From: Saccharofermentans sp.
GTDB lineage: Bacteria > Bacillota > Clostridia > Saccharofermentanales > Saccharofermentanaceae
Direction of reading: 5' to 3'
Assembly (NCBI GenBank): GCA_016292215.1
Contig: JAEFBB010000016.1
Coordinates: forward strand, 1-46,006
Length of the DNA: 46,006 nt
Shown one piece after another: positions 34,388 to 42,928 of this stretch (positions are counted from its first letter, which is position 1; every line of letters starts with the position of its first letter). A model generated the notes under the pieces. That model was not told where the DNA came from. It saw nothing but the letters and a program-made list of their open reading frames with translations, and ran no database searches. A program made the translations under genes and the position numbers.

Positions 34388-34422
34388 GAAAAAGGGCTCT
34401 GTAACAATGTTACAAAGCCCTG
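34388..34422 (-). terminator. Intrinsic terminator after the GH3 gene
   Basis: AGGGCT with AGCCCT (34393-34398, 34416-34421) and an inner GTAAC/GTTAC pair; the minus strand continues with TTTTTCATG. It lies 28 bases after the GH3 stop. Confidence 0.88.
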
Positions 34423-34449
34423 AAAGCCATATTTTATAAGGGTCTTAGA

Positions 34450-36540
34450 TCAGAGAACAATAACTGCGCTCTTCTTGCCCGTTAAGCTCTCCGTGCGTCC
34501 GTCAGGCTGGCCGAAGCCTACATAGACGTTGATCTTGCCTTCCGGAATGACCTTCTCGCCCTTCTCGTCTACTACGAGGAAGCGGTCTGCGGCAACCGGT
34601 ATCTCGACTGAAGCGCTCTTTCCTGCTTCAAGAGTGATCCTTGCAAAGCCTGCAAGCTTGGTATTCTTAACTTCATTGGCATCTTCAGACTTAACATAGA
34701 CCTGAACGACCTCAGATGTTGTGACATCGCCGGTGTTGCTGACTTCTGCCTTAACCGTAATGCCGCTGCTCTTAGGGTCTCCCGCGTAGGATACAGATGT
34801 GATGTCCATCTTGCCGTATGTAAGGCCGTAGCCGAACGGATAGAGCGGATCTGTCTCGAGATAGCGGTATGTCCTGCCCTTCATGGAGTAGTCCTCAAAA
34901 TCAGGAAGATCGTTTGTATCTCTGTAGAACGTGACGGGGAGCTTTCCTGAAGGATTGACCTTTCCGAAAATGATATCACCTATTGACTGTCCGCCTCTTG
35001 CGCCCGGATACCATGCCTGAAGGATAGCGGAGGACTTATCATCAAGGACGCTCAAGTCCATGCACGAGCCAGCCATAACTACAGTAATGAAAGGCTTTCC
35101 GGACTTAATGACCGTATCGATGAGTTTAAGCTGTGTCTTGGGGAACTTAAGATCCGGCTTGTCGCCTGACCTGTACATGTTGCCCTGGTCTCCCTCTTCA
35201 CCTTCCAAAGTCTCGTTAAGACCGATTACGAGGATAACGAGATCTGATCTCTTCATGACGGCTTCTGCCTCAGCGATCCTGTGGTATTCGCGTGAGAGAA
35301 CGTCAGGCTTTGTGTTGCTCAAGTCACAGCCGTCGGTATAGAGGATTCTCATGTCCTCTCCTGCGGCGCTCCTGATGCCCTCTAAGGCCGTGATGTACTC
35401 TGATGATGTTCCATAGTAGTTTCCTACGAGGCAGGCTCTGGAATCAGCGTTAGGGCCGATTACGGAGATGACCTTGGTCTTATTTGTATCGATAGGAAGG
35501 ATACCGTCATTCTTGAGAAGAACGATGCTCTCGTCAGATGCTCTTCTTGCGACAGCGAGATTCTCTTTTGTCTCAACATCAAGATAGTTGAGTCCGTCAT
35601 ATTCAGTCTCGTCGAACATGCCGAGAAGATATCTTGTGGTAAAGAGTCTTACTGCGGCCTTTCTGATAGCCTCTTCAGTTACGAGGCCCTTGTTGTATGC
35701 CTTCATGAGGTTGATATATGTGCATCCGCAGTTAAGATCGCACCCTTTGTTAAGAGCTAGCGCGGCGCTCTCTTCGGAATTCTTGGTCACCTTATGACGC
35801 TCGTGGAAATCTCTTATTGCCCAGCAGTCAGATACGATGTGGCCTTTGAATCCCCACTTGTCGCGGATGATATCCTGCAGATAAGAGTGTCCGCAGCAGG
35901 GCTCGCCGTTTGTCCTGTTGTAAGCGCCCATTACGGATTCTACTTTTGCCTGTTTTACGCAAGCCTCGAAAGCAGGAAGATAAGTCTCATAGAGGTCCTT
36001 ATCAGAGCATGTGGCATTGAACTCGTGTCTTACGGCTTCAGGGCCTGAATGCACTACGAAATGCTTTGCGCATGCGGCTGTCTTCATGTACTCGCCGTCG
36101 CCCTGGAGTCCTTCAATAAAAGGCACCGCAAGATCTGAGATAAGCACGGGATCCTCACCGTATGTCTCCTGGCCTCTTCCCCACCTGGGGTCTCTGAAAA
36201 GGTTTACGTTAGGAGACCAGAAAGTAAGTCCCTTGTAGATATCGCGGTCGCCGTTAGCCTTGTATTCGTTGTATTTAGCGCGACCTTCGGAAGCACAGAC
36301 TTCACCGATCTTTCCGAGAAGTTCTGTATCGAATGTGGCGCCCAGACCGATAGCCTGCGGGAAGCTTGTAGCCGTACCTGCTCTTGCTACTCCGTGCAGC
36401 GTCTCATTCCACCAGTTGTACTCGGGGATCCCCAGTCTGTCGATCGCAGGAGAATCGTATCTCAGTTGCGAAGCGGCTTCTTCTATAGTCATTTTGCTGA
36501 CCAGTTCTTCAGCTCTTTTCGTAGCTTGTTCTCTGTCCAT
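34450..36540 (-). CDS. Cytoplasmic GH3 glycoside hydrolase (beta-glucosidase/beta-xylosidase type)
   Basis: 696 residues, no signal peptide. The N-terminal barrel has YNWWNETLHGVARAG and FWSPNVNLFRDPRWGRGQE, typical of the GH3 branch that includes beta-xylosidases; the nucleophile is D238 (HIVSDCWAIRDF). It is followed by the alpha/beta sandwich (residues ~350-560) and a C-terminal fibronectin-III-like domain. GGAGGG is 9 bases before the ATG. Divergent from an AraC regulator and close to a sugar importer, it likely removes terminal sugars from imported beta-linked oligosaccharides. Xylose versus glucose specificity cannot be read off. Confidence 0.93.
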   Translation of the reverse strand: MDREQATKRAEELVSKMTIEEAASQLRYDSPAIDRLGIPEYNWWNETLHGVARAGTATSFPQAIGLGATFDTELLGKIGEVCASEGRAKYNEYKANGDRDIYKGLTFWSPNVNLFRDPRWGRGQETYGEDPVLISDLAVPFIEGLQGDGEYMKTAACAKHFVVHSGPEAVRHEFNATCSDKDLYETYLPAFEACVKQAKVESVMGAYNRTNGEPCCGHSYLQDIIRDKWGFKGHIVSDCWAIRDFHERHKVTKNSEESAALALNKGCDLNCGCTYINLMKAYNKGLVTEEAIRKAAVRLFTTRYLLGMFDETEYDGLNYLDVETKENLAVARRASDESIVLLKNDGILPIDTNKTKVISVIGPNADSRACLVGNYYGTSSEYITALEGIRSAAGEDMRILYTDGCDLSNTKPDVLSREYHRIAEAEAVMKRSDLVILVIGLNETLEGEEGDQGNMYRSGDKPDLKFPKTQLKLIDTVIKSGKPFITVVMAGSCMDLSVLDDKSSAILQAWYPGARGGQSIGDIIFGKVNPSGKLPVTFYRDTNDLPDFEDYSMKGRTYRYLETDPLYPFGYGLTYGKMDITSVSYAGDPKSSGITVKAEVSNTGDVTTSEVVQVYVKSEDANEVKNTKLAGFARITLEAGKSASVEIPVAADRFLVVDEKGEKVIPEGKINVYVGFGQPDGRTESLTGKKSAVIVL

Positions 36541-36620
36541 AAGATTAACCCTCCTGTTGTAAGCAGATACCTAGATTTTAATGGTTTTCGGAAAGGGGTT
36601 ATATCTTAGTTTTGCTTAAA

Positions 36621-36651
36621 ATTATACCAATTTTGCTATTTTTGCGGTCAA
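36621..36651 (-). promoter_or_regulatory. Promoter of the GH3 gene
   Basis: Minus strand TTGACC (36651-36646), 19-base spacer, consensus TATAAT (36626-36621). It lies back to back with the AraC promoter, so a single regulator dimer could control both. Confidence 0.6.
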
Positions 36652-36657
36652 ACAGGC

Positions 36658-36686
36658 TTGAAAATGACTAATTGAGTATATAAAAT
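36658..36686 (+). promoter_or_regulatory. Promoter of the AraC regulator gene
   Basis: TTGAAA (36658-36663), 17-base spacer, TAAAAT (36681-36686). Its -35 box is 6 bases from the -35 of the divergent GH3 promoter. Confidence 0.6.
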
Positions 36687-36718
36687 TGTAGCATTCACTT
36701 TAGAGGATGGGGATTTTA

Positions 36719-37648
36719 ATGCAGTTTAACGACAATTCAGTACCGGGCAAATATCAGCAACCTATTGGCAGTTTTGCCGGAAGGATCGTCAGCAACGACG
36801 TTGAAGAAGTTGATTTTATTCCCGGTTCCAATATGCGTATCTGGTACAACAACCGTTCTGAGGACTACCCTGTCCACAGACACAGCTGTCTTGAGATCAC
36901 GATACCGATCGAAAAGTCATATACATACATCTTCGATGACAGAACGATCATCCTCAAGGAAAAAGAGATCCTCCTGGTACCGCCGGACATGCTCCACAAG
37001 ATCTCCGGCACAAAGTCAGGTATCAGATTCATCTACCTTTTCAACATTGATTTTCTTAAGGGTTTCTTCGACTACGAAGAATTCATGAAGATACTTCATG
37101 AGCCCCTTCTCATTACATCTGAGACACATCCTGATATCTACAATCTCATTTTCGAGAGATTCATGGAGATCAACGATCTGTACTTCTTCTATACGACTAC
37201 CGTAAAAGAGATCTCGATCTTCTCCAAGCTCATGGATATCTTCGGCATGCTCATGAAGAAGGACTATTCCGACAGCCTCACAGCTCCTCATAACGATAAG
37301 CAGCGTGAAGTCTATATCAAGTTCAGATCTCTTGCCGAATGGCTCGCAATGCACAGCTCTGAGAATGTCTCCATGGATGAGGCTGCAAACCACGTCGGTT
37401 ATTCCAAGTTCCATTTCGCAAGGCTCTTCAAGGAATACACCGGCATGACATTTAACGATTACCAGACTACCTTAAAGCTCAAGGAAGTCGAGCGCCAGTT
37501 ATCTGACACTGACCTTCAGATCAGCGACATCGCGATGTCCTGCGGATTTAATAACCTCACTTCATTAAGCCGCAGCTTCAAAAAGCAGTACGGATGCTCA
37601 CCTTCACAGTTCAGGAACAGGATCAGACGAGCAAAGAAAAGAACTTAA
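36719..37648 (+). CDS. AraC-family regulator with cupin domain, probable GH3/sugar regulator
   Basis: 309 residues. The N-terminal cupin has YPVHRHSCLEITIP and IILKEKEILLVPPDMLHKIS. The C-terminal double helix-turn-helix has MDEAANHVGYSKFHFARLFK and ISDIAMSCGFNNLTSLSRSF, ending SPSQFRNRIRR. I prefer ATG 36719, which has GGGGA about 6-7 bases upstream, over the ATG at 36707, which sits directly on AGAGG. It is divergent from the GH3 gene and convergent with the sugar ABC operon, so these are its likely targets. Confidence 0.92.
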   Translation: MQFNDNSVPGKYQQPIGSFAGRIVSNDVEEVDFIPGSNMRIWYNNRSEDYPVHRHSCLEITIPIEKSYTYIFDDRTIILKEKEILLVPPDMLHKISGTKSGIRFIYLFNIDFLKGFFDYEEFMKILHEPLLITSETHPDIYNLIFERFMEINDLYFFYTTTVKEISIFSKLMDIFGMLMKKDYSDSLTAPHNDKQREVYIKFRSLAEWLAMHSSENVSMDEAANHVGYSKFHFARLFKEYTGMTFNDYQTTLKLKEVERQLSDTDLQISDIAMSCGFNNLTSLSRSFKKQYGCSPSQFRNRIRRAKKRT

Positions 37649-37654
37649 ATAATC

Positions 37655-37690
37655 AGGGCCGCCTCATTGAAGAGACGGCCCTTACTTTAT
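37655..37690. terminator. Hairpin terminator between convergent AraC and permease genes
   Basis: AGGGCCG (37655-37661) with CGGCCCT (37676-37682), inner CTC/GAG pair. T tracts are poor on both sides (TACTTTA; TGATTATTT), so it may act weakly in both directions. Confidence 0.65.
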
Positions 37691-37701
37691 GTTTGAATAA
37701 C

Positions 37702-38559
37702 TTATCCTTTGACGGCACCAAGGCCCACACTTTCGACAATATATTTCGAAAAGAAAACATAGATCAAGATAAGCGGTAAGACGGTAAACAGAAGGTCTCG
37801 TCCGGTTGCACCCGCGCTGATATAGACTACCAGTGTCTTCTTCTCCCAATCGGTAAGCAGAACGAGCGGTACGAAAAGATTATTCCAGCTCGCAACATAA
37901 GCAAAGATAGCCTGTGTGGCTATAGCCGGCTTCATAAGCGGCAGAATGATCTGCATAAACGTCCTGAACTCATTTGAACCGTCCATTCTTGCCGAATGAA
38001 TTATGTCTCTTGAGAGCGATGCTGCCAGATACTGCCTCATGAAGAAGACGGTCATCGGAGTAGCTATCGCAGGAAGGAACAGCATGAAGAGTTTATTAGA
38101 AAGATGGAACTTATAAACCAGCTGAATGAATCCGAGTGTAGTAAGCGTTGAAGGGATCAAAATGATCGCAAGGATGAAATTGCTGAATGCCTGTCTGAGC
38201 TTCCATTCATACGCGGTAATGGCATATGCGGTCATAGCGGAAAAATAGACATTCAGAAGAGTAGCGCATGAAGCGATAATGAAGGAATTCTTGAAAGTGA
38301 TCCACAGGTAGTTGTCACTCTTTTTGAATACGTTTATGTTGTTGAAAAAGTTCTTCCAGGAATACGTTACCTCGACGGGCACTCTGGGGTCAACAGACTG
38401 AGTTACGGGAGTGGCCCACAGATCCTCGAGCATAACGATAAAAGGCATCAAAGTAACATACGCAACAAAAAGAAGCGCCAGATAAATGACGATCTTAATG
38501 GCAATATTCTTCTTGCCTATATCGAGTTTTCTCAGTAATTTACTGCGCGTACCATTCAC
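37702..38559 (-). CDS. Carbohydrate ABC permease, MalG type (second copy)
   Basis: 285 residues, six membrane helices, with the EAA loop HSARMDGSNEFRTFMQIILP that contacts the ATPase. It is clearly paralogous to the next permease gene (shared KNSFIIAS, YFSAMTAYAI, PMTVFFMRQYL). The start is GTG with only a weak site. A strong terminator precedes it, so it is probably expressed at a lower level by read-through or from its own promoter. It may replace the first MalG-type subunit for a different sugar. Confidence 0.9.
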   Translation of the reverse strand: MNGTRSKLLRKLDIGKKNIAIKIVIYLALLFVAYVTLMPFIVMLEDLWATPVTQSVDPRVPVEVTYSWKNFFNNINVFKKSDNYLWITFKNSFIIASCATLLNVYFSAMTAYAITAYEWKLRQAFSNFILAIILIPSTLTTLGFIQLVYKFHLSNKLFMLFLPAIATPMTVFFMRQYLAASLSRDIIHSARMDGSNEFRTFMQIILPLMKPAIATQAIFAYVASWNNLFVPLVLLTDWEKKTLVVYISAGATGRDLLFTVLPLILIYVFFSKYIVESVGLGAVKG

Positions 38560-38604
38560 CCCATAACTTGGCAGTTATATAACAACCAGTACTATATTAG
38601 CACA

Positions 38605-38660
38605 AAAAATAAAATAAAAAAAACTGCGTCTTTGGGGAGGCAATGTCCAAAGACGCAGCT
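38605..38660 (-). terminator. Strong terminator between the two MalG-type genes
   Basis: CTGCGTCTTTGG (38624-38635) pairs with CCAAAGACGCAG (38647-38658), a perfect 12-bp stem. On the minus strand a long T-rich tract follows. Confidence 0.95.
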
Positions 38661-38717
38661 TATAAATTTTGTGTTATTCAGCCGAAGCTGAAACTCATAG
38701 CATGAGTGGAATAAGTC

Positions 38718-39593
38718 TTATGACTTGACACCGCCCAATGCAACACCTTCAACGATGTATCTCGACAGGAAGGCATATACAATGATAAGCGGAAGGACTG
38801 TTACGAAGAGTCCTAAGTAGATAGCGCCGTATTCTCTTCTGTAGATATCACCATTGAGCAACTTAACCATAACAGGGATTGTCTTCTTTTCTGTATCTGT
38901 AAGGAGAATGAGAGGTAAGAAGAGGTTGTTCCATGTTCCTACGTAAGCGAAGATTGCCTGTGTAGCAACAGCCGGCTTCATGAGCGGCAGAACGATCCTG
39001 TTAAATGTCTTAAACTCACCTGCACCGTCGATTCTTGCAGACTGTACGATTTCCATCGAGAGGGAAGCCTGCAGGTACTGTCTCATGAAGAATACTGTCA
39101 TAGGGGAAGCAATAGCCGGCACGATGAAGATAAAGAGCTTATTCGACATGTGGAGTCTATAAACTGCCTGAATGAAACCGATTGTAGTAACAGTACCAGG
39201 AACCATCATGATTCCTACGACCAGGTTGTTGAATGCATCTCTCAACTTCCACTCATATGCGGAAATAGCATAAGCAGTAAGAGAAGAGAAATATACATTA
39301 AGAATTGTAGCCAGAGTAGAGATAATGAATGAGTTCTTAAAACCTACGAGAGGGTTAAATTCCTTATTCGTAATCTCATTCCAGTTCTTGGCGAGGTTCT
39401 GGAAAGGATGTGCAGATACCAAACCAAGTGTGCTTGCCTGAATCTCAGTTGTACTTCTGAACGAGTTCGTGAACATTATTATGAAAGGGAATAATGTCAT
39501 GATCGCGAAGATGACAGATACGATGTAGATTACAACCTTAAGACCAGTGTCGCTTCTTCTGATTGAAGATCTGTTTAATGCATTATCACTCAT
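38718..39593 (-). CDS. Carbohydrate ABC permease, MalG type
   Basis: 291 residues, six membrane helices, EAA loop QSARIDGAGEFKTFNRIVLP. The start is ATG 39593 with GAGGTG 6 bases upstream; an ATG 9 bases earlier is too close to that site. It starts 11 bases after the MalF-type gene and forms a heterodimeric channel with it. The ATPase is not encoded here; such importers usually share an MsmX-type ATPase. Confidence 0.94.
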   Translation of the reverse strand: MSDNALNRSSIRRSDTGLKVVIYIVSVIFAIMTLFPFIIMFTNSFRSTTEIQASTLGLVSAHPFQNLAKNWNEITNKEFNPLVGFKNSFIISTLATILNVYFSSLTAYAISAYEWKLRDAFNNLVVGIMMVPGTVTTIGFIQAVYRLHMSNKLFIFIVPAIASPMTVFFMRQYLQASLSMEIVQSARIDGAGEFKTFNRIVLPLMKPAVATQAIFAYVGTWNNLFLPLILLTDTEKKTIPVMVKLLNGDIYRREYGAIYLGLFVTVLPLIIVYAFLSRYIVEGVALGGVKS

Positions 39594-39603
39594 ATCATTC
39601 ACC

Positions 39604-41076
39604 TCACATAGCCTTTAAAGCTTTAAGCTCTTTCTTTCTGAGCTTCTTAAGCTTTGCCTCGTCCTTATCTCTGAGGATGTAGAATACAATTGCAGAGAGA
39701 GCAACGATAATTACGAACATGATAACGCTTGCAGCTGCTGCCTTATTGTATAAGTAACGGCCGGACAAACCTACCATACGTATGAACATGTTGAGAGTCA
39801 TAACTGCACCGTTTGCCTGCTTAACACCTGCATACAATTCAGGAACGTCGAACATGTTGAGACCACCGATGAGTGATGTAACAAGTACGAACAAGAGGAT
39901 CTGACGGATACAAGGAATTGTGACTCTGAAGAATGTCTGTGCTCTGTTAGCACCGTCGATTTCAGCAGCTTCGAAGATCTCAGGGCTGATACCGATAACA
40001 CCTGCGATGAGGTTAACCATCGTGTAACCATACCACTGATAGAACTGAACGAAGGCTACGATCAACTTGAGTGCCCACTCGTTATTATTGAATCTGTAAG
40101 CTTCCTTCATGATATGCATACCAGTAAGAAGGTCGTTTACAGCACCCTTCGGGAATCCGAACAATACGTTGAACAAGATAGCCAACGTAGCTGCCGTAAT
40201 GATATTCGGCATGTAGAACAAGATCTTGAAGATACCGGAGCCCTTGACCTTTGATCTTCTGTCTGTGAACCAAGCAGTGAACAAAAGGGCAAAACCGAGC
40301 TGAGGGATAAAGTTGATTATCCAGATGATAACCGTGTTCTTAAATGCCTGCTTAAACTTAGCGTTTGTAAATACCCATCTGAAGTTCTCGAAAAGGCCAA
40401 TCTTCATTACACTGACCTCGACTTCTTCGCCGGTGGATAACTTAATCTTCATTACTTCAGAACCATCAGCTTCGCTGAGTTCATATTTAACGAAGAAATT
40501 TGATTTCTTATTTAAAGCCTCAGTAGCAAGTCTCTTGTCGACCTTGGCGTTGATAGAAGGCTTGGAATCTGCATCTGCATCAGCATCTTCTTCCTCATCA
40601 ACATCCTCTTCCTCTTCTGCGTCGGCATCAGCAGCTGCTGCCTTTTTGCCTACCTTGTAAGAAGAAGGATCTGCGAAGTAGCTCCATGAAACTGTTTCCT
40701 CATACTTGCCGTCTGTGGTAGCAATTACCCATGTAGCATCGAGCTTGTCCTGAGCGATTTCCTCGGACTTGACAACGTATTCAAAACTCTTGATCTCGTT
40801 CTCAACTTCCTTGGCATCTCTGTTTTTGTTTGCTTTGTCTTTCCTATACTTTTCTCCTACGTAATTCTCGAAAGCCTTCTGAGCATCTTTTGCAGAAGGT
40901 TCGATTACTGCAGTAACAGAATGGAAAGTAGTCTTACCATTACCCTGAAGATCTGTAAAACCGAGAATGAATGTGTAAACAACAGGATACAGAGTAAAGA
41001 TTAAGAATGTAATTATAAACGGGATTGAAAATAGATAACCATATTTAGAATAGTTAACCAGTTTTTTGTTTCTCAT
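39604..41076 (-). CDS. Carbohydrate ABC permease, MalF type, with large acidic extracytoplasmic insertion
   Basis: 490 residues against about 290-310 for ordinary Gram-positive MalF homologues. The extra ~180 residues (about 45-225) lie between the first two membrane helices and so outside the cell. They include an Ala/Asp/Glu-only tract at 147-171 (ADADAEEEEDVDEEEDADAD). The EAA loop is EAAEIDGANRAQTFFRVTIP. AGAGGAGG is 5-6 bases before the ATG. E. coli MalF also has an outer insertion (P2) at this place that contacts the binding protein, but this one looks unrelated in composition. Confidence 0.92.
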   Translation of the reverse strand: MRNKKLVNYSKYGYLFSIPFIITFLIFTLYPVVYTFILGFTDLQGNGKTTFHSVTAVIEPSAKDAQKAFENYVGEKYRKDKANKNRDAKEVENEIKSFEYVVKSEEIAQDKLDATWVIATTDGKYEETVSWSYFADPSSYKVGKKAAAADADAEEEEDVDEEEDADADADSKPSINAKVDKRLATEALNKKSNFFVKYELSEADGSEVMKIKLSTGEEVEVSVMKIGLFENFRWVFTNAKFKQAFKNTVIIWIINFIPQLGFALLFTAWFTDRRSKVKGSGIFKILFYMPNIITAATLAILFNVLFGFPKGAVNDLLTGMHIMKEAYRFNNNEWALKLIVAFVQFYQWYGYTMVNLIAGVIGISPEIFEAAEIDGANRAQTFFRVTIPCIRQILLFVLVTSLIGGLNMFDVPELYAGVKQANGAVMTLNMFIRMVGLSGRYLYNKAAAASVIMFVIIVALSAIVFYILRDKDEAKLKKLRKKELKALKAM

Positions 41077-41097
41077 TACAGCCTCCTCTGAAGTTTT

Positions 41098-41136
41098 AAA
41101 AAGCGGCAGGGTAAACCACTAATCTACCCTGCCGCC
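41098..41136 (-). terminator. Intercistronic terminator/attenuator between binding protein and permease genes
   Basis: GCGGCAGGGTA (41103-41113) and TACCCTGCCGC (41125-41135), perfect 11 bp; the minus strand continues TTTTTAAAA. It follows the binding-protein gene by 26 bases. Partial read-through would give more binding protein than permease. Confidence 0.9.
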
Positions 41137-41161
41137 AACAGCATCAAAATACTAGATAGTA

Positions 41162-42574
41162 TTAGAGAGCAAATGCGCTTGTAACGTTGTCCTTGAACTG
41201 CTGGATAGCTGCATCCTTATCAAGTTCGCCGTGAGCATACTTGCTAGCTGCATCCTTGAAGAAGCCATTGATGTCTTCATCGTACTGAGTCATAGCCTTA
41301 CCTGTAGCGTTAGCGTTACCAGGGATGAACTTTTCGAATACGTTCTGACCACCGCAGAAGTCGAGTGTTCCGTCGGACTTACCCATAACTACTGCAGAAG
41401 CAACTGTATCCTTAGCTCCGTTACCCATCTTGTCGTTAGCCCAGAGGTACTGGAGACCGTTCTCAGAAGTATCAAGAGTGATCCACTCGATGAGCTCTGC
41501 AACGCCCTCTGCCTGATCTGTGTCCTTGTTAGCAAGAACCCATGTGCCGCCCCAGAAGAAGCCAACCGGAGGTGTGCAAACTCTCCAGTCACCAACTGTG
41601 TCGCCAGCCTGACCAGCCATTACGTAGTTGATGAGCCAAGCAGGTCCGAAGAAGCAGAATGTGTTAGCTTCAGCGCCAGCACCCATCTCTGCGTACCATG
41701 CTTCGTTCCAAGAACCTGTGTCCTTAGAAAGATCTTCATCGATGAGCTTCTTGTAGATGTCGAGATAAGCTTCTCTCTGAGGATCGATAACGATGTTATT
41801 GTCCTTGTCGAGCCAAGCCTTTGTAGCAGCCTTCTCGCATACGTTCCACATGTCGTCACCACCAGCGACAAGCTTGTAGCCCTTTGCCTTGAGCTGTGCT
41901 GCAGCGTCCCAGAACTTATCCCAGTTGCCTGTACCAGCGCCAACGATCTTCTCGATCTCGTCCGGATCATCTGTTCCGAATACGTCCTTAGCGATGGAAG
42001 CTCTGTAGATCATAGCTCCGCCAGTAGCCTGGTATCCGAGTGCAACGATCTCGCCATCACGTGAACCGATGTCGATTGTGTAAGGTGCGATGTCAGCTTC
42101 TGCAACCTTAGTATCTACGTCGATACCAAGATCCTTGTATGTAGCTGCGTATTCAGACATATCACCCTGAGCATACTTGAGGATGAAAGCTGCTTCTGCT
42201 GCGTACATATCAACGTCTGCGCCACCTGCGAGTGCCTGGTCGATAGCCTGCTGATAAGCACCACCGTCTGTTGCAACGATTGTGCACTTAACAGTGTACT
42301 TCTCACCGAACTCAGGGTTGAGCTCGATGTACTTAGCTACCATGTTAGGGATCTCGTTTGTGAATGACCAGAGGTTGATTACCTCAGAACCTGAACCATA
42401 CTGAGGCTGAGTTTCCTCAGTATCTGTAGGGGTTGACTCATCATCACCACCACCCTGCTGCTGATCATCACCGGAAGGTGCTACATCAGAAGTTGTAGGG
42501 TCTGTCTTGTTACATCCAGCTGCGATAGCTGCGACCATTGCTACGGAAAGAACACTAGCAATAACCTTTTTCAT
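41162..42574 (-). CDS. Sugar ABC transporter substrate-binding lipoprotein
   Basis: 470 residues. The signal peptide ends in a lipobox (AAIAAGC, Cys21), followed by an Asp/Gln/Gly-rich flexible linker. The body is an extracellular solute-binding protein of family 1 (EVINLWSFTNEIPNMVAKYIEL, WVLANKDTDQAEGVAELIEWI). AAGGAGG stands 6 bases before the ATG. First gene of the importer operon. The ligand is probably an oligosaccharide, given the neighbouring GH3 enzyme. Confidence 0.95.
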   Translation of the reverse strand: MKKVIASVLSVAMVAAIAAGCNKTDPTTSDVAPSGDDQQQGGGDDESTPTDTEETQPQYGSGSEVINLWSFTNEIPNMVAKYIELNPEFGEKYTVKCTIVATDGGAYQQAIDQALAGGADVDMYAAEAAFILKYAQGDMSEYAATYKDLGIDVDTKVAEADIAPYTIDIGSRDGEIVALGYQATGGAMIYRASIAKDVFGTDDPDEIEKIVGAGTGNWDKFWDAAAQLKAKGYKLVAGGDDMWNVCEKAATKAWLDKDNNIVIDPQREAYLDIYKKLIDEDLSKDTGSWNEAWYAEMGAGAEANTFCFFGPAWLINYVMAGQAGDTVGDWRVCTPPVGFFWGGTWVLANKDTDQAEGVAELIEWITLDTSENGLQYLWANDKMGNGAKDTVASAVVMGKSDGTLDFCGGQNVFEKFIPGNANATGKAMTQYDEDINGFFKDAASKYAHGELDKDAAIQQFKDNVTSAFAL

Positions 42575-42928
42575 AAAGTTTCCTCCTTAATGAATTTGTT
42601 CGGGACCTTTCGGTCCTTCTACACAGTAAATATTAGTCAAAAACGCCCTGTGTTTCTCCACACTTTTTGCTACAAATTGACCACAATTATACATTTCTTG
42701 CGTTTTTTGAGTAATTTGTACAATTTTTGCTTTTCGAATGGATAAATTGCATAAAACGAATGAAATTGCTGCACGTTTTACAGAGAGATACCTGCTCCGT
42801 TTGTGCATATTACGAATAACTCCGCTTTTCTCTTGTGATTAAAGCCGACAGGACGGCTGCTATTCGCTCAACAAGTGTAATATGGTATTATTCACATATT
42901 ATTATTTCAGCGAGATATGGAGATATAT
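42575..42928. promoter_or_regulatory. Divergent promoter region of the sugar importer and DUF624 gene
   Basis: 354 bases. For the importer, minus strand TTACTC (42714-42709), 17-base spacer, TATAAT (42691-42686). The leader of about 110 bases ends in a hairpin GGACC-GAAA-GGTCC (42616-42603), which may stabilise the mRNA or modulate the start. A 73-codon minus frame here has no independent support. On the plus side I see AT-rich sequence before the DUF624 gene but no convincing -35/-10 pair. Confidence 0.55.

Noticed and set aside
42587..42808. 73-codon minus-strand frame in the importer leader
   Set aside because: It covers the importer promoter and leader hairpin, has no ribosome-binding site and no family resemblance.
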